Source: Nocardioides sp. (GTDB taxonomy: Bacteria; Actinomycetota; Actinomycetes; Propionibacteriales; Nocardioidaceae). Taken from it: a stretch of DNA of 6,465 bases. A model generated the notes under the pieces. It did no database searches. It saw only the letters and a list, made by a program, of their open reading frames with translations, and was not told the DNA's origin. The translations under genes and the position numbers were made by a program. The stretch covers positions 1-6,465 of the forward strand of contig JARICB010000199.1 of assembly GCA_029264225.1 (NCBI GenBank), read 5' to 3'. Positions 5,696 to 6,465 of the stretch are shown piece after piece; positions within the stretch are counted from its first letter, which is position 1; each line of letters opens with the position of its first letter.

Positions 5696-6204
5696 CTGCG
5701 CACCCTCACCATCAGCCACTCACCTTGCACCCGGCGCAGGGTAAGCGTCCGGCTCGTGGGGCGATCCCTGGGCAGCGATTGCCGCGAGTCCTTTCCGGTC
5801 ACCACTCCCCCGACGACCCGGTCCGTCACCCGCACCCTCAGCCGGTCGGCCGACTCCTCGATCACCTCGAGGGCCAGGACCTGGGTATCCAGTCCGTCGA
5901 CGGCCAGCCCCCGGTCGGTGTAGGCGCTGAGCATCGCCGCGTCGAGGCGACCGGTGGCCGACCCTGCGACGTACAGCCCCCGCAGGGCGCCCACGTCTCC
6001 CTCGGCCCAGGCCTCGGCTCGGCGCCGGTCCCAGTCGGCCAGGACTGCGCGGGACTCCGAGGCGTCCCCCGCAAGAGCGGTCGGTCCATCGGTAGCCGTG
6101 CCCTCGGGCCGGGTGTAGTGCTTGATCGCGAGCAGTCCGCCGGTCGAGAGCACGACACACGCGGTGAGGGCCAGGATCATGGGGAGCAATCGTCGTGGGT
6201 CCAC
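5641..6204 (-). CDS. Membrane-anchored or secreted actinobacterial protein, NTF2/SnoaL-like
   Basis: 187 residues, function unknown. The N terminus is MDPRR followed by a hydrophobic stretch (about 6-27), so the protein is membrane-anchored or exported. LTAC at 13-16 fits a lipobox, but the hydrophobic run continues past the Cys, which favours a plain transmembrane anchor. The soluble part (about 48-168) starts with a helix-like WDRRRAEAWAEGDVGALRGLY, then a TDRGLAVDGLDTQVL turn-strand and alternating strands ending RRVQGEWLMVRVRS. This pattern fits a cone-like NTF2/SnoaL fold; that is inference. I used GTG 6204. ATG 6180 is an alternative but would remove the positive N-region. No Shine-Dalgarno at useful spacing is visible; AGAGG lies 1 nt from the GTG, and CACGGT sits at leaderless -10 distance. 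The last 17 residues (QANPAASTSRTSSSSKS) are antisense to the reductase gene and look like a read-through tail. It is divergent from lipB. Confidence 0.72.
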   Translation of the reverse strand: MDPRRLLPMILALTACVVLSTGGLLAIKHYTRPEGTATDGPTALAGDASESRAVLADWDRRRAEAWAEGDVGALRGLYVAGSATGRLDAAMLSAYTDRGLAVDGLDTQVLALEVIEESADRLRVRVTDRVVGGVVTGKDSRQSLPRDRPTSRTLTLRRVQGEWLMVRVRSQANPAASTSRTSSSSKS

Positions 6205-6276
6205 GCCTCTACCGTGCCGCAGATCGGCGATGAACGTCGGTGCTCATCCACAGGCCGTCGAGTCGGGCCAGCGGCG

Positions 6277-6282
6277 TACGCT
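6277..6282 (+). promoter_or_regulatory. Candidate -10 element for a leaderless lipB transcript
   Basis: TACGCT fits the actinobacterial -10 pattern TANNNT and ends 6 nt before the lipB ATG at 6289, placing the start of transcription on the A of the start codon. No Shine-Dalgarno sequence precedes the ATG, which agrees with leaderless translation. No clear -35 is visible, as is usual for such promoters. The rest of the 84-bp divergent gap (6205-6288) shows no hairpin or other obvious site. Confidence 0.4.
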
Positions 6283-6288
6283 CGCCCC

Positions 6289-6465
6289 ATGCCCATCTAC
6301 CAGATCGCCGGGCTCGGCACCGAAGCCCTCGACTACCTCACCGCCTGGGACCTTCAGCGCGACGTGCACGCCGAGGTCGTCGACGGCACCCGCCCCGACA
6401 CGGTGCTGATGCTGGAGCACCCGCCCGTCTTCACGGCCGGCAAACGCACCGACGCCGGCGAGCGT
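6289..6465 (+). CDS. lipB: Lipoyl(octanoyl) transferase, 5' part
   Basis: LipB moves the octanoyl group from octanoyl-ACP to the lipoyl-domain lysines of E2 and GcvH, the first committed step of lipoate assembly; LipA then inserts the sulfurs. Only the first 59 codons are in the window, with the frame open at the right edge. The recognisable part is the N-terminal LipB signature LMLEHPPVFTAGKRT (40-54), preceded by an AWDLQRDVHAEVVDG helix typical of the family. The catalytic Cys and Lys lie beyond the edge and cannot be checked. The ATG at 6289 gives the usual N-terminal length; no ribosome binding site is evident. It belongs functionally with the E2 upstream, whose K43 and K177 are its expected substrates. 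lipA probably follows. Confidence 0.93.
   Translation, partial: MPIYQIAGLGTEALDYLTAWDLQRDVHAEVVDGTRPDTVLMLEHPPVFTAGKRTDAGER

Noticed and set aside
5720..6160. Alternative minus-strand frame in the region of the exported protein
   Set aside because: Its product is Arg/Gly/Pro-rich without hydrophobic pattern. The neighbouring frame (5641-6204) has a signal or anchor and alternating strand pattern, so it is the real one.
6244..6253. TCATCCACA as a DnaA box (8 of 9 to TTATCCACA)
   Set aside because: It is a single imperfect copy with no AT-rich element, no cluster of boxes and no dnaA/dnaN nearby. Chance is the simplest explanation.

Overview
The window looks like ordinary chromosomal DNA from a high-GC actinobacterium. 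The base composition is roughly two-thirds G+C by eye, with strongly G/C-biased third codon positions. The gene order pepA, (lpd), actinobacterial E2 (sucB/dlaT), TIGR01777-type reductase, lipB is, from memory, an actinobacterial arrangement. Mycobacterium tuberculosis has pepB, ephD, dlaT, Rv2216, lipB, lipA, and Streptomyces has pepA next to lpd and sucB. The sequence alone does not fix the genus; a propionibacterial or nocardioid relative is a reasonable guess.

Layout. 1-938 (+): the C-terminal catalytic part of leucyl aminopeptidase PepA, cut by the window edge. 942-1301 (-): a small conserved actinobacterial protein of unknown function, convergent with pepA. 1302-1421: a divergent control region holding a CRP/GlxR-like dyad and candidate promoters. 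1422-2795 (+): dihydrolipoamide dehydrogenase (Lpd, E3). 2856-4706 (+): a two-lipoyl-domain dihydrolipoamide acyltransferase (E2). 4735-4773: a perfect 17-bp hairpin that probably ends the lpd-sucB transcript. 4805-5695 (+): a TIGR01777-family NAD(P)-binding reductase/epimerase-like protein. 5641-6204 (-): a membrane-anchored or secreted actinobacterial protein, probably NTF2/SnoaL-like, whose 3' end overlaps the previous gene by 55 bp. 6289-6465 (+): the first 59 codons of lipB, octanoyltransferase, running off the window.

How the genes fit together. Lpd and the E2 are the E3 and E2 subunits of the 2-oxoacid dehydrogenase complexes (pyruvate and/or 2-oxoglutarate dehydrogenase). LipB makes the first transfer in lipoate synthesis that arms the E2 lipoyl lysines (K43 and K177 here), and lipA would be expected just beyond the right edge. 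No E1 gene (aceE or sucA/kgd) lies in the window. PepA and the two minus-strand genes have no evident link to the lipoate theme.

I found no sign of a mobile element, CRISPR array, phage, toxin-antitoxin or defence system, and nothing that looks like a new system. The items most worth a second look are modest: the CRP/GlxR-like dyad between lpd and its divergent neighbour, a homogenised DNA tract shared by the two lipoyl domains, and two conserved genes of unknown function embedded in the cluster.
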